NCBI GenBank assembly: GCA_052244495.1
Contig: JBQPXH010000001.1
From: Cereibacter_A sp052244495
Lineage (GTDB): Bacteria > Pseudomonadota > Alphaproteobacteria > Rhodobacterales > Rhodobacteraceae
Strand: one strand, 5' to 3'
DNA length: 64,000 nt
The notes under the pieces were generated by a model that did not search any database, was not told the DNA's origin, and saw nothing but the letters and a program-made list of their open reading frames with translations. The position numbers were made by a program, and so were the translations under genes. This document shows positions 49,348 through 58,027 of the stretch, one piece after another (the first letter of the stretch is position 1; the number at the start of each line of letters is the position of its first letter).

Positions 49348-49425
49348 TGGTCGGGCCGGCGAGATTCGAACTCGCGACCTTCCGCCCCCCAGACGGACGC
49401 GCTAACCAGGCTGCGCCACGGCCCG
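49348..49425 (-). tRNA. tRNA-Pro (anticodon GGG)
   Basis: Read on the - strand the gene has a 7-bp acceptor stem (CGGGCCG/CGGCCCG), D arm GCGC...GCGC, anticodon stem TCCGT/GCGGA (with one G-T pair) and loop CTGGGGG with anticodon GGG. The T arm is GCGAG-TTCGAAT-CTCGC, and CCA is encoded. The 78-nt length reflects a D loop one base larger than in E. coli. It reads CCC and CCU codons. Confidence 0.95.
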
Positions 49426-49435
49426 ACAGGCGGGA

Positions 49436-49463
49436 TACATAACGAGATTCGCCGCGGGAGCAA
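49436..49463 (-). promoter_or_regulatory. Candidate promoter of tRNA-Pro
   Basis: On the - strand TTGCTC (49463-49458) and TATGTA (49441-49436) are 16 nt apart and end 10 nt before the mature tRNA 5' end. Confidence 0.4.
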
Positions 49464-49504
49464 GCGGGAAACGCATCGGTTCGGGCGCTTCCTCCCGCTC
49501 AGGT

Positions 49505-50650
49505 TCAGGGCGCCTGCAGACGCTCGCGCAGGGCAAGCAGCCGCGCGCGCAGGGCAAGGACATCCTCGCGCCGGTGCGCAAGACACCCCTCGGGAAGGGC
49601 GCGCAGCGGGGTCGCGCGCCAGGCCGGATCGGGCCCCTCCGGCATCTCGCCCTCGGCAATCTGGTGCGGCTCGCGTTGCGGCGCGGTGTCGGAAGCCCGG
49701 CGCATCGCGGCATTGGGCGCTTTGGCGGCGGGTGAATCGTCTGGGCCCTGCACAGGGGTCCCGGCGGGGACCAGCCCCTCTCCGGCGGATGGCGGAACAG
49801 CGACCGGCCCCGCTGCGGCGGGCTGCCGCGCGCCGTCGTCGAGGGGGGGCGGCGCTTCTGCCGCCGGCTGCGCCGCCTCCGGCTGATCACCGTGATCCAC
49901 GCGCGGCAGGAGCGGCTCGGGAGCGGACCACGCGACCGGTTCCTCCTCGGCCTCCTCGACAGCGGGCGCGCGATCATCCGCGGGATCGGAGCCTGTGGCG
50001 GCGTCGCCAAGGGCAGGGCTTGCGCCATCCCCTTCCGGCATGCCATCGGCCTCCCGCGGCTCCGCCCCGTCGGGCGATGCCTCCTGCGCTCCGACATAAG
50101 TCGAAGGGGTATCCGGCCCTTCGAGTGGCGACCCTTCGGCACCGGCAGGGGGGAGGCCGGCACCGTCCAGATCCAGCTCCGGCGGCCGGTCAGCGCGTGC
50201 GGCAGGAGGACGGCGCAACGCCTCGGCACGCAGCGGACCGCCCGCCGGCGCCTGCCGGGAGAATGGCACGACCTCGCCGCGGATCTCGGGCACCTCCTCG
50301 AAGGTGAAACCGGCTTGTTCGTCCGCGGCGGGGGGGCTGGCTGCCGCCGCATCCTCCGGCGCGGGGCCGGGATCCTGACCGCTGAGGCTTGCGACATGGC
50401 GCACGCCCTGCTCGCGCAGGATCTTCTGCACGCCTCTGATCGTCAAACCGTCGTCATGCAGGAGCCGCCTGATCCCGGCCAGAAGCGCCACGTCGGACGG
50501 ACGATAGTATCGGCGCCCCCCCGCGCGCTTCACCGGGCGGATCTGCGGGAAGCGGCTCTCCCAGAATCGCAGGACATGCGCCGGCGTCTCGAGGATCTCG
50601 GCGACCTCGCTGATCGTGCGGAAGGCTTCGGCCGACTTTTCCATCCGCAT
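49505..50650 (-). CDS. MerR-family transcriptional regulator with long disordered tail
   Basis: A 381-residue protein. The N-terminal ~75 residues form a MerR winged helix (RTISEVAEILETPAHVLRFWESRF, GGRRYYRPSDVALLAGIRRLL, TIRGVQKILRE). The remaining ~290 residues are Pro-, Ala-, Glu- and Asp-rich, without predicted fold, until a short final helix (REDVLALRARLLALRERL). No metal-binding cysteines are present. Genes of this type sit directly after ihfA in many alphaproteobacteria. ATG 50650 and ATG 50644 are both possible; neither has a strong ribosome site. Confidence 0.85.
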   Translation of the reverse strand: MRMEKSAEAFRTISEVAEILETPAHVLRFWESRFPQIRPVKRAGGRRYYRPSDVALLAGIRRLLHDDGLTIRGVQKILREQGVRHVASLSGQDPGPAPEDAAAASPPAADEQAGFTFEEVPEIRGEVVPFSRQAPAGGPLRAEALRRPPAARADRPPELDLDGAGLPPAGAEGSPLEGPDTPSTYVGAQEASPDGAEPREADGMPEGDGASPALGDAATGSDPADDRAPAVEEAEEEPVAWSAPEPLLPRVDHGDQPEAAQPAAEAPPPLDDGARQPAAAGPVAVPPSAGEGLVPAGTPVQGPDDSPAAKAPNAAMRRASDTAPQREPHQIAEGEMPEGPDPAWRATPLRALPEGCLAHRREDVLALRARLLALRERLQAP

Positions 50651-50656
50651 ATCCGA

Positions 50657-50959
50657 TCAGTTCTTGCCGCCGGCGGCGACACGCTCCTTCATCAGGTGCG
50701 AGGGGCGGAAGGTCAGAACCCGGCGCGGAGAGATCGGCACCTCGTCGCCGGTCTTGGGGTTTCGTCCGATCCGGGCGGACTTGTCACGAACCGTGAATGT
50801 CCCGAAGGAAGAGATCTTGACCATCTCTCCGGTCGCCAGCGCATCCGACACATGCTGAAGCACCGACTCCACGAGTTGCGCCGATTCATTGCGCGACAGG
50901 CCCACCTCGCGGAACACTGCCTCGCTCAGATCCATTCGCGTCAAGGTCTTGTCGCTCAT
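50657..50959 (-). CDS. ihfA: Integration host factor alpha subunit
   Basis: A 100-residue DNA-bending protein of the HU/IHF fold. KTLTRMDLSEAVFREVGLSR at the N-terminus, the ISSFGTFTVRDK hinge and GRNPKTGDEV with the intercalating proline are characteristic of the IHF alpha chain. The ATG at 50959 gives the normal length; a GTG four codons earlier is not needed. It is followed 6 nt later by the MerR-type gene and lies 89 nt after fabH. Confidence 0.94.
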   Translation of the reverse strand: MSDKTLTRMDLSEAVFREVGLSRNESAQLVESVLQHVSDALATGEMVKISSFGTFTVRDKSARIGRNPKTGDEVPISPRRVLTFRPSHLMKERVAAGGKN

Positions 50960-51048
50960 TCCACACCCCACCCAGATTTCGACACAGGATGAGGTATGAG
51001 GGATTCCGAGTCAATATCAACGGGTTGGCGAAGGCCCTTGATACGCGC

Positions 51049-52020
51049 TTACCAGCGCAGCACGACGGAGCCCCAGGCGAGGCCTCCACCGATCGCCTCA
51101 GTGACCAGCAGATCGCCTTCCTTGATCTGTCCGCGGCTCTTGCCGACCGACAGGGCGAGCGGAATCGAGGCGGCCGACGTGTTGCCATGATCCTGCACGG
51201 TGAGGATCACGCGGTCCATCGGCACCTGCATCCGCTGGGCCGTTGCCGAGATGATCCGCAGGTTGGCCTGGTGGGGTACGATCCAGTCGACATCGGCCGA
51301 GGTCAGCCCCGCCTTCTCGAGGGCGGTATGGGCCGTCTCGGCCAGCTTCTCGACCGCATGTCGGAAGACCTCGCGTCCCTGCATCCGCAGATGTCCGGTG
51401 GTGCCGGTCGAGGATCCGCCATCGACGTAGAGCAGATCCTTGAACCGGCCGTCCGAATGCAGATCGGTGGCGAGGATGCCGCGGTCGGAGGAGGTGCCCC
51501 CGAGCTCGGTGGCCTCGAGCACCACGGCGCCCGCACCGTCGCCGAAGAGCACGCAGGTGGCGCGGTCGTTCCAGTCCATGAGACGGCTGAAGGTCTCCGC
51601 CCCGATGATCAGGACCCGCCGGGCCTGGCCCGAGCGGATCAGCGCATCGGCATTGGCCAGTGCATAGACGAAACCCGCGCAGACCGCCTGCACGTCGAAG
51701 GCGAAGCCGCGCGTCATGCCAAGCGCGGCCTGAACCATCGTCGCCGCCGAAGGGAAGGTGAGGTCGGCCGTCGAGGTCGCCACGATCAGCGTGTCGATGT
51801 CGTCGGGCAAAAGCCCCGCATCCGCAAGCGCGGCGCGTGCCGCACGGGCGGCGAGGTCCGAGGTCGTCTGGCCCTCCGCCGCGAAATGCCTCCGCTCGAT
51901 GCCGGACCGGGTCCGGATCCATTCGTCGGTCGTGTCGACGATCGACTCGAGTTCGGAGTTCGGGACGACGCGGTCGGGCAGGTAGTGCCCGACGCCCCTC
52001 ACCACGGCGCGTATTGTCAT
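51049..52020 (-). CDS. fabH: 3-oxoacyl-ACP synthase III
   Basis: A 323-residue thiolase-fold condensing enzyme that starts fatty acid synthesis from acetyl-CoA and malonyl-ACP. The catalytic triad is visible: Cys114 (DVQAVCAGF), His in IVPHQANLRI and Asn in DHGNTSAAS. TTDEWIRTRSGI and the C-terminal GGGLAWGSVVLRW are FabH hallmarks. It starts 6 nt after the plsX stop, as is usual for the plsX-fabH pair. Confidence 0.96.
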   Translation of the reverse strand: MTIRAVVRGVGHYLPDRVVPNSELESIVDTTDEWIRTRSGIERRHFAAEGQTTSDLAARAARAALADAGLLPDDIDTLIVATSTADLTFPSAATMVQAALGMTRGFAFDVQAVCAGFVYALANADALIRSGQARRVLIIGAETFSRLMDWNDRATCVLFGDGAGAVVLEATELGGTSSDRGILATDLHSDGRFKDLLYVDGGSSTGTTGHLRMQGREVFRHAVEKLAETAHTALEKAGLTSADVDWIVPHQANLRIISATAQRMQVPMDRVILTVQDHGNTSAASIPLALSVGKSRGQIKEGDLLVTEAIGGGLAWGSVVLRW

Positions 52021-52026
52021 TCAGCT

Positions 52027-53142
52027 TTACCGTTTCTCAGATATGCCGGGGGCTGCCATCTCGTCCTGGCGGGCATCCTGCCCCGCCCGCCCGGCGGATG
52101 CAAGCCGAGCCGCCAGCCGCTCGTGGAAGCCGGAGCGCGCAAGGCGCACGGCGAGCGCGATGGCCGCGGCGACCCCGGTCGCATCGGCCGAGCCGTGCGA
52201 TTTTACCACCGTTCCGTTCAGCCCGAGAAACACGCCGCCGTTCACGCGCCGCGGATCGATGCGCTTCTGCAGACGCTTCAGCGAACCCAGCGCCAGGACG
52301 GCCGCCATCTTCGACAGGATGTTGGCGCCGAAGGCCTCGCGCAGGAAATCCGAGATGAGCTTGGCCGTGCCTTCGCCCGTCTTCAGCGCCACGTTGCCGG
52401 TGAAGCCATCGGTCACGATCACGTCGCAGCGGCGGCCCGGAATGTCGCCGCCCTCGAGGAAGCCCACGTATTCATAGGCTCCGGCCTCGGCATTGGCTGC
52501 GATGATGTCCTGCGCGGCCTTGAGTTCCGCGCGGCCCTTGTGCTCTTCGGTGCCTACGTTCAGCAGGCCCACGCGCGGGCGATCAAGGCTCAGGCCGTTG
52601 CGGGCGTAGGAGGCGCCCATCAGGGCGAACTGCGCCAGATCCTCGGCATCCGCCTTGATGTCGGCGCCCACGTCCAGCATCACGTTGAAGCCGCCGGAAT
52701 TGCGCGAGGGCCAGAGGCAGGCGATGGCCGGCCGATTGACCCCCGGCAGCTTCCGGAGCCGGATCATCGCGACCGCCATAAGCGCGCCCGTGTTGCCGCA
52801 GGAGACGGCGACTGTCGCCTCGCCCGCACGGACGCTCTCGATGCAGGACCACATCGAGGTGCCTTCGCCATGGCGCATGACCTGGCTGGGCTTGTCGTTC
52901 ATGGTGACCACACGCGGCGCGTGCCGGATCTCGCACCGGCCCCTGAGGTCCTTGCGCTTGCCGATCAACGGCCCGATGTGGGTTTCGTCGCCGTGGACGA
53001 TGAAATAGGCGCCCGGGTTGGCTGAGGCGGATTCGGCGAGGCCGGCCACAACCGCGGCCGGGCCCCGGTCCCCGCCCATCGCATCGACGGATATCACTAT
53101 TCGCCCTGCGCCCGTCGCCGGGGCTGCGGTTTCCCTTGCCAT
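52027..53142 (-). CDS. plsX: Phosphate acyltransferase PlsX
   Basis: A 371-residue enzyme that makes acyl-phosphate from acyl-ACP for phospholipid synthesis. ISVDAMGGDRGP, SCGNTGALMA, RPAIACLWP, GLLNVGTEEHKG and VTDGFTGNVALKT are the conserved PlsX blocks in order. The C-terminal ~20 residues are a variable tail. It follows rpmF in the widespread yceD-rpmF-plsX-fabH arrangement. Confidence 0.96.
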   Translation of the reverse strand: MARETAAPATGAGRIVISVDAMGGDRGPAAVVAGLAESASANPGAYFIVHGDETHIGPLIGKRKDLRGRCEIRHAPRVVTMNDKPSQVMRHGEGTSMWSCIESVRAGEATVAVSCGNTGALMAVAMIRLRKLPGVNRPAIACLWPSRNSGGFNVMLDVGADIKADAEDLAQFALMGASYARNGLSLDRPRVGLLNVGTEEHKGRAELKAAQDIIAANAEAGAYEYVGFLEGGDIPGRRCDVIVTDGFTGNVALKTGEGTAKLISDFLREAFGANILSKMAAVLALGSLKRLQKRIDPRRVNGGVFLGLNGTVVKSHGSADATGVAAAIALAVRLARSGFHERLAARLASAGRAGQDARQDEMAAPGISEKR

Positions 53143-53164
53143 GCGTTGGGGCGTCAGGCGCGGC

Positions 53165-53371
53165 TTACGCCGCGTCCTCGTCCAGGTCGGTTTCCGCCGT
53201 CACAGCCACGACTTCGCGCGCGTCGTAATGGCCGCAGGCGCCACAGACGTGGTGCGGGCGCTTCAGTTCGCCGCAGTTCGGGCATTCGGCCGGGTTTGCG
53301 GCGACGAGCGCGTCATGCGAGCGGCGCATGTTGCGGCGGGAGCGGGTGACTCGGTTCTGAGGGACAGCCAT
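53165..53371 (-). CDS. rpmF: 50S ribosomal protein L32
   Basis: A 68-residue protein. MAVPQNRVTRSRRNMRRSHD is the standard L32 start. A zinc ribbon is present as CPNCGELKRPHHVCGAC, with four cysteines. The acidic tail (EVVAVTAETDLDEDAA) is usual in alphaproteobacteria. A 175-nt gene-free interval with no obvious promoter separates it from yceD upstream. Confidence 0.97.
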   Translation of the reverse strand: MAVPQNRVTRSRRNMRRSHDALVAANPAECPNCGELKRPHHVCGACGHYDAREVVAVTAETDLDEDAA

Positions 53372-53546
53372 GTCTCAACCTCGTGTTACGGAGGGGCCAG
53401 GCCCCTGTTTTTCCTTGGGGATTCGCGCGCTTCCCCCTAGGGCCGGCGCATCTGATCCGCGTGTCGAACGAGGCGCGGAACATAGTGGTATTCTGGCCCG
53501 GCGCAAGCCCCTTTCTGAGCCTGCTCGCAGGGTGGCCGGAACGGCC

Positions 53547-54140
53547 TCAGCCGTCGCCGTCGCCACCGCGCCCGGGTTCGTCGCCGCCCATTCTGCGGCG
53601 AAGGTCCGCCAGTCCCGCGAAGGGACGCAGATCGGCATCCGCCAGCGGCACGACGCCCGGCGGAGCGAAGGTCGTATCGTCCAGTTCGGCGCCGGGTGCC
53701 CGCGGGTAGAGCGGAAGCGCAAGCGCCAGCGCCTCGACGGCGACGGCGCCGGCATCGATCACGTCGGGCAGCGGTTCGCTGTCGTCCTCCGGCACTTCGA
53801 CCTCGTCGGCCTCGGGCATCGTGTAGTCTGCCAGATAACGCCGGCTCACCGTTTCCTCGATCCGGGTCGTCACCGGCGTCAGCGTGACCGAGCAGGGCTG
53901 GACGACCGTCGCCTCCAGCCGGCCCTCGAGTTCGAAGTCGCGCCTTCCGGCGGGGCGGATTTCGCCGGCAAAGCTCATGCCCCGGACGCCGCTGATCCCG
54001 AGCAGGGCCGCGACAAGGCCCTGGATCTCGGCATCGGGGACGATCTTGAAGCGGGTGGGGCGGCTGGCCGAAAGTGCCGCGACCCGGAACGGGCAGCTCA
54101 GCGGCAGATCGGCGGTCGAGGTGTGGACGGGTTCCGGCAT
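53547..54140 (-). CDS. YceD/DUF177 family protein (23S rRNA accumulation protein)
   Basis: A 197-residue protein. FELEGRLEATVVQPCSVTLTPV holds the conserved Cys of DUF177, and an acidic middle (ADEVEVPEDDSEPLPDVIDAG) precedes LALALPLYPRAPGAE. It lies upstream of rpmF as in most bacteria. E. coli YceD affects 23S rRNA accumulation. It is divergent from bamE across a 220-nt gap. Confidence 0.85.
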   Translation of the reverse strand: MPEPVHTSTADLPLSCPFRVAALSASRPTRFKIVPDAEIQGLVAALLGISGVRGMSFAGEIRPAGRRDFELEGRLEATVVQPCSVTLTPVTTRIEETVSRRYLADYTMPEADEVEVPEDDSEPLPDVIDAGAVAVEALALALPLYPRAPGAELDDTTFAPPGVVPLADADLRPFAGLADLRRRMGGDEPGRGGDGDG

Positions 54141-54360
54141 GACGCGGTTTCTTTCCGATTATCGGGCGGTTGCCGGCGCATCCGCGTCACGGGCAGCCGC
54201 CGGTGGGGGCGCCTGTGGCCGCGCTTCCGGAGCCGGATGCCGGTCCTCGTTCCATTCTTGAACAGAGGCCGGACCTTCTGTAAGCCGGTGGCTGAGCCGC
54301 AGACGGTCCATCGTCGGGTTTCGGGATACGGGGCTTCGCCCCCCAAGGCAAGGGGTCGTC

Positions 54361-54843
54361 ATGGCGCGGGATGTCAGGTTCGGAGCGGCGCAAACCCGGC
54401 GGGTCCTGCGCAGGGTGTCGCTGGCGCTCTCGCTTTCCGTAGCGGTGGCGGCCTGCCAGCCGATCTACCGCAATCACGGCTATGTGCCGACCGAGCTGGA
54501 CCTGCAGCGGATCGAGGTCGGGCGCGACACACGCGAGAGCGTGGCCGAGATCGTGGGCCGGCCGTCGGCCTCGACGCTGCTGAACGATACGGGCTGGTAC
54601 TACGTCCAGAGCCGCTATCGCCACTACGGTGCGCGCGAGCCGCAGGAGGTCGACCGCGAGGTCGTGGCGATCACCTTCGACCCGTCGGGCACCGTGCGCA
54701 ATGTCGAGCGCTTCGGCCTCGAGAAGGGACGCATCGTTCCGCTTTCGCGCCGCGTGACGGAATCGACCATCCGGGACACGAGCCTCCTGCGCCAGCTCTT
54801 CGGCAATATCGGCGCCTTGCGCACCGAAGACCTGATCGAGTGA
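54361..54843 (+). CDS. bamE: Outer membrane protein assembly factor BamE (SmpA/OmlA)
   Basis: A 160-residue lipoprotein. The N-terminal signal ends in a lipobox-like SVAVAAC (Cys about 32). The SmpA/OmlA domain has RIEVGRDTRESVAEIVGRPS and WYYVQSRYRHYG, followed by VVAITFDPSGTVRNVERF. BamE assists BamA in inserting outer-membrane barrels. The proximal N-terminus is Arg-rich; the start is ATG 54361 after AAGGGG. Confidence 0.87.
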   Translation: MARDVRFGAAQTRRVLRRVSLALSLSVAVAACQPIYRNHGYVPTELDLQRIEVGRDTRESVAEIVGRPSASTLLNDTGWYYVQSRYRHYGAREPQEVDREVVAITFDPSGTVRNVERFGLEKGRIVPLSRRVTESTIRDTSLLRQLFGNIGALRTEDLIE

Positions 54844-55064
54844 CGGAGCCGTCCGCACTGATTTAGGGCCCGCGGATGCCTCCCTGAACCGGGGCCGAGG
54901 CGTCGTCCCGGATCCTGATGGGATACCGGGGCCAGAGGAAGGCCGCAGGCTTTCGGGCGCGGCTGCGAGCTGGACCTTCGGCACTTCCACACCGGATGTC
55001 GGGCAGGCCTGCATGCCCGGACGCGAGCGGACAGCGCCGGCCTTTCACGGGCCGGAAGAGGGCG

Positions 55065-55469
55065 CTAGTCCTTCGGCTCGAAGGTCATCGCAACTCCGTT
55101 CATGCAGTAGCGCAGGCCCGTCGGCTGCGGCCCATCGGGAAAGACATGGCCGAGATGCGCCTCGCACCGCGCGCAATGCACCTCGGTCCGGCGCATGAAG
55201 AGCGTGCGGTCGTCCCTGGTTCCCACGGCTTCCTCGTCGATCGGGGCCCAGAAGCTGGGCCAGCCGGTGCCGCTCTCGTATTTCTGCGCCTGATCGAAGA
55301 GGGGCGCACCGCAGCCCACGCAATGGAAGATGCCGGGCTGCTTGGGAAAGTCGTCGTGCGTGCCCGCCCGCTCGGTGCCGTGCTTGCGCGTGACCTTGTA
55401 GGCCAGATCCGAGAGCTGCGCCCTCCATTCCGCATCGCTCTTCACCACCTTGTCGCGGTTGTCCGTCAT
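55065..55469 (-). CDS. msrB: Peptide-methionine (R)-S-oxide reductase MsrB
   Basis: A 134-residue enzyme reducing methionine-R-sulfoxide. The zinc site is formed by two pairs, CVGC and CARC. ESGTGWPSFW and the active-site RYCMNGVAM follow the family pattern (usual form RYCINSAS). The ATG at 55469 has GGAGAGGAC upstream, so the 14-codon in-frame extension is rejected. The gene is divergent from olsB; the upstream + strand gap 54844-55064 has no gene. Confidence 0.93.
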   Translation of the reverse strand: MTDNRDKVVKSDAEWRAQLSDLAYKVTRKHGTERAGTHDDFPKQPGIFHCVGCGAPLFDQAQKYESGTGWPSFWAPIDEEAVGTRDDRTLFMRRTEVHCARCEAHLGHVFPDGPQPTGLRYCMNGVAMTFEPKD

Positions 55470-55575
55470 CGTCCTCTCCAGTTGATTCCGCGGCCGCTTG
55501 ACCGCTTGCACCCTGTCCCGGCGCGGCTCATATCTAGGACGCCGTTCCGCTGCGCCAAGTCACGAGGAGGTGTCG

Positions 55576-56328
55576 ATGCTCTCGCTCAGCAGAGGTCGCT
55601 ACGCAGCCCGGCCGGCGGCGGGGCCGGAAGACCTGCGTCGCGCACAGGAACTGAGGTGGCTGGCCTTCCGCGAAGGTCGCGCCGAGGGGGGGGCGAGCGG
55701 CCTCGACGCGGACGCTTTCGACGCGATCTGCACCCATATCCTGATCGAGGAGATCCTCACCGGCGTGCTGGTCGCCTGCTTCCGCTTCCTGCCGCTCTCC
55801 GGCGGGGGCGAGATCGGCCGCAGCTATTCGGCCCAGTTCTACGAGTTGTCGCCGCTCGAGAGCTTTGCGGGGCCCATGGTCGAGATGGGCCGCTTCTGCA
55901 TCCATCCCGCCTGGCGGGATCCCGACATCCTGCGCGTGGCCTGGGGCGCGATGACGCGGCATGTGGACGAGGCCGGCGTCGAGATGCTCTTCGGCTGCTC
56001 CTCGTTCCACGGGACCGAGGCCGAGGCCTATCTCGACGTCTTCGCCATGCTGAGGGAGCGTCACCTGGCGCCGCCGCGCTGGCTTCCGCGGGTCAAGGCG
56101 CCCAACGTCTTCCGCTTCGCGCAGAAGCTCGCGCGGCGCAAGCCGGATGCGAAACGCGCGCTGATCCAGATGCCACCGCTGCTGCGGACCTACCTGATGA
56201 TGGGGGGCTGGGTGTCGGACCATGCCGTGGTGGACCGCGACATGAACACGCTCCATGTCTTCACGGGGCTCGAGATCCGGGCGATCCCGGCCGGCCGCGT
56301 TCGGGCCCTGCGCGCCGTGGCCGGCTGA
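55576..56328 (+). CDS. olsB: Ornithine lipid synthesis N-acyltransferase OlsB-like (GNAT)
   Basis: A 250-residue acyltransferase. Conserved OlsB blocks are LRRAQELRWLAFREG, DAFDAICTHILIEE, VEMGRFCIHPAWRD and MLFGCSSFHGTEAEAY, with HLAPPRWLP. OlsB links 3-hydroxyacyl-ACP to ornithine, the first step of ornithine lipid synthesis. The partner olsA is not adjacent. GAGGAGG precedes the ATG at 55576. Confidence 0.85.
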   Translation: MLSLSRGRYAARPAAGPEDLRRAQELRWLAFREGRAEGGASGLDADAFDAICTHILIEEILTGVLVACFRFLPLSGGGEIGRSYSAQFYELSPLESFAGPMVEMGRFCIHPAWRDPDILRVAWGAMTRHVDEAGVEMLFGCSSFHGTEAEAYLDVFAMLRERHLAPPRWLPRVKAPNVFRFAQKLARRKPDAKRALIQMPPLLRTYLMMGGWVSDHAVVDRDMNTLHVFTGLEIRAIPAGRVRALRAVAG

Positions 56329-56394
56329 GCGCCACTCCGGCCGGGCGGTCGCCGCGCCGGAAGGAGCGCATTCGGGCCGAAGCCCGCAGCCGCT

Positions 56395-57531
56395 TCAGCG
56401 CCCGCGCCAGATCCAGCCCCCGCCGAGAATGCGGCTTCCTGTCGGTTCGTAGAACACGCAGGCCTGGCCGGGCGAGACGCCATCCTCGGGCGCGATCAGC
56501 TCCACCTCGGCCTCATGGTCCGAGATCGGCCGGATGACCGCCTCGCGCGGCGCCCGGGTCGACCTCACCTTCGCCAGCACATGCCAGTCCGGCCGGGTGG
56601 TGAGTGGCGCATCCCCGAGCCAGTTGATCTCGCGCACCGGGATGATCCGGGTCGACAGCGCCTCCTTCGGCCCCACGACAACCTGCCGCCGCTCGGGATC
56701 GAGCCGCACCACATAGAGCGGGTCGCCGAGCCCGCCTATCCCCAGTCCGCGCCGCTGGCCGATCGTGTAGTGGATCACGCCCCGGTGCTCGCCCAGGACG
56801 CGCCCGGAGAGGTCGACGATCTCGCCCGGATCCGCGGCGCCGGGGCGCAGCTTCTCGATCACGGCAGCATAGTTGCCGTTCGGCACGAAGCAGATGTCCT
56901 GGCTGTCCGGCTTGTCGGCCACCGGCAGACCGTGGCGCGCGGCAAGCGCCCGCGTCTCGGCCTTGGAGGCGAGGTGGCCGAGGGGGAACCGCAGGAAGTC
57001 GAGTTGCTCGGGCGTCGTCGAGAAGAGGAAATAGCTCTGGTCGCGCGCGGCATCGGCGGCACAATGCAGCTCCGGCCCGGCGGCTCCCATCTTGCGCTGG
57101 ATGTAGTGTCCGGTCGCCATGCAGTCCGCATCCAGGTCCTTCGCGGTCTGCAGCAGGTCCTTGAACTTCACGCGTTCGTTGCAGCGGATGCAGGGCACCG
57201 GCGTCGCGCCGGCGAGGTAGGCGTCGGCGAATTCGTCGATCACCGCCTCGCGGAAGGTATTTTCATAGTCGAGCACATAGTGCGGGAAGCCCATGGCCTC
57301 GGCCACGCGCCGGGCGTCGTGGATGTCGCGGCCCGCGCAGCAGGCCCCTTTCTTCGCAAGCGCCGCCCCGTGGTCGTAGAGCTGCAGCGTGACGCCGACC
57401 ACGTCGTAGCCTTCCGCCGCAAGCTCGGCCGCCACGACCGAACTGTCCACGCCCCCCGACATCGCCACCACGACCCGTGTGGCCGAAGGGGGCTTCGCAA
57501 AGCCGAGCGAGTTCAGCGGATGATCGAGCAT
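56395..57531 (-). CDS. mnmA: tRNA-specific 2-thiouridylase MnmA
   Basis: A 378-residue enzyme that thiolates U34 in tRNAs for Glu, Gln and Lys. The PP-loop SGGVDSS is at residues 25-31. The catalytic cysteine region PCIRCNERVKF, and SQDICFVPNGNY, HYTIGQRRGLGIGG and GQACVFY follow in order. The ATG at 57531 gives a normal N-terminus. A good promoter lies 32-59 nt upstream. Confidence 0.95.
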   Translation of the reverse strand: MLDHPLNSLGFAKPPSATRVVVAMSGGVDSSVVAAELAAEGYDVVGVTLQLYDHGAALAKKGACCAGRDIHDARRVAEAMGFPHYVLDYENTFREAVIDEFADAYLAGATPVPCIRCNERVKFKDLLQTAKDLDADCMATGHYIQRKMGAAGPELHCAADAARDQSYFLFSTTPEQLDFLRFPLGHLASKAETRALAARHGLPVADKPDSQDICFVPNGNYAAVIEKLRPGAADPGEIVDLSGRVLGEHRGVIHYTIGQRRGLGIGGLGDPLYVVRLDPERRQVVVGPKEALSTRIIPVREINWLGDAPLTTRPDWHVLAKVRSTRAPREAVIRPISDHEAEVELIAPEDGVSPGQACVFYEPTGSRILGGGWIWRGR

Positions 57532-57562
57532 GGCGGGGCGCCTTCGGAAGGTGGAAGCGCGC

Positions 57563-57590
57563 AATATAGGAAAATGCGGCGCACTCTCAA
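57563..57590 (-). promoter_or_regulatory. Candidate sigma-70 promoter of mnmA
   Basis: On the - strand TTGAGA (57590-57585) and TATATT (57568-57563) are separated by 16 nt, five of six matches to each consensus hexamer. This predicts a 5' leader of about 25 nt. Confidence 0.55.
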
Positions 57591-57653
57591 CCCCGCGTTT
57601 CACCGATGCTTAAGTCTGCTCCGTCAGCCTGCGGCACGTTGGAGGGATGTGCA

Positions 57654-57932
57654 ATGTATCTCAAACGAGTCGACGGTCCGCGGCAGGTGACGCTGCCGGA
57701 CGGATCTGTTCTCAGCCGTGCCGACCTGCCGCCGCCCGACACACGGCGGTGGGTGGCAAGCCGGAAGGCGGCGGTGGTGAAAGCGGTGGTTCACGGCCTG
57801 ATTTCCGAGCGCGAGGCGCTGGAGCGTTACGCCCTGTCGGAAGAGGAGTTCTCGCTCTGGCGGTCCGCCGTCGTCTCGCATGGCGAAAAGGCCCTGAAGG
57901 TCACGATGATCCAGAAGTTGCGTCAACTTTAG
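57654..57932 (+). CDS. sciP: SciP-like CtrA inhibitor (DUF1153)
   Basis: A 92-residue protein. MYLKRVDGPRQVTLPDGSVLSRADLPPP and the helix-turn-helix-like ISEREALERYALSEEEFSLW are the conserved parts of DUF1153/SciP. In Caulobacter, SciP binds CtrA and blocks its activation of promoters in G1. GGAGGG lies 8 nt before the ATG at 57654. It is directly upstream of ctrA here, so the regulator and its inhibitor are neighbours. Confidence 0.9.
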   Translation: MYLKRVDGPRQVTLPDGSVLSRADLPPPDTRRWVASRKAAVVKAVVHGLISEREALERYALSEEEFSLWRSAVVSHGEKALKVTMIQKLRQL

Positions 57933-57959
57933 ATTGTTTCGCGCTCCTCATATGCCAGA

Positions 57960-57975
57960 GTAACTCATGATTAAC
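57960..57975 (+). promoter_or_regulatory. Candidate CtrA box upstream of ctrA
   Basis: GTAA-N7-TTAAC (57960-57963 and 57971-57975) differs at one position from the CtrA consensus TTAA-N7-TTAAC. It lies in the 95-nt sciP-ctrA gap, about 55 nt before the ctrA ATG, consistent with autoregulation. Confidence 0.5.
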
Positions 57976-58027
57976 CATTGGCCGCCATTGTAGTTAATAC
58001 CAAAGGTGGCGATCCGGAGCGTGAGTG

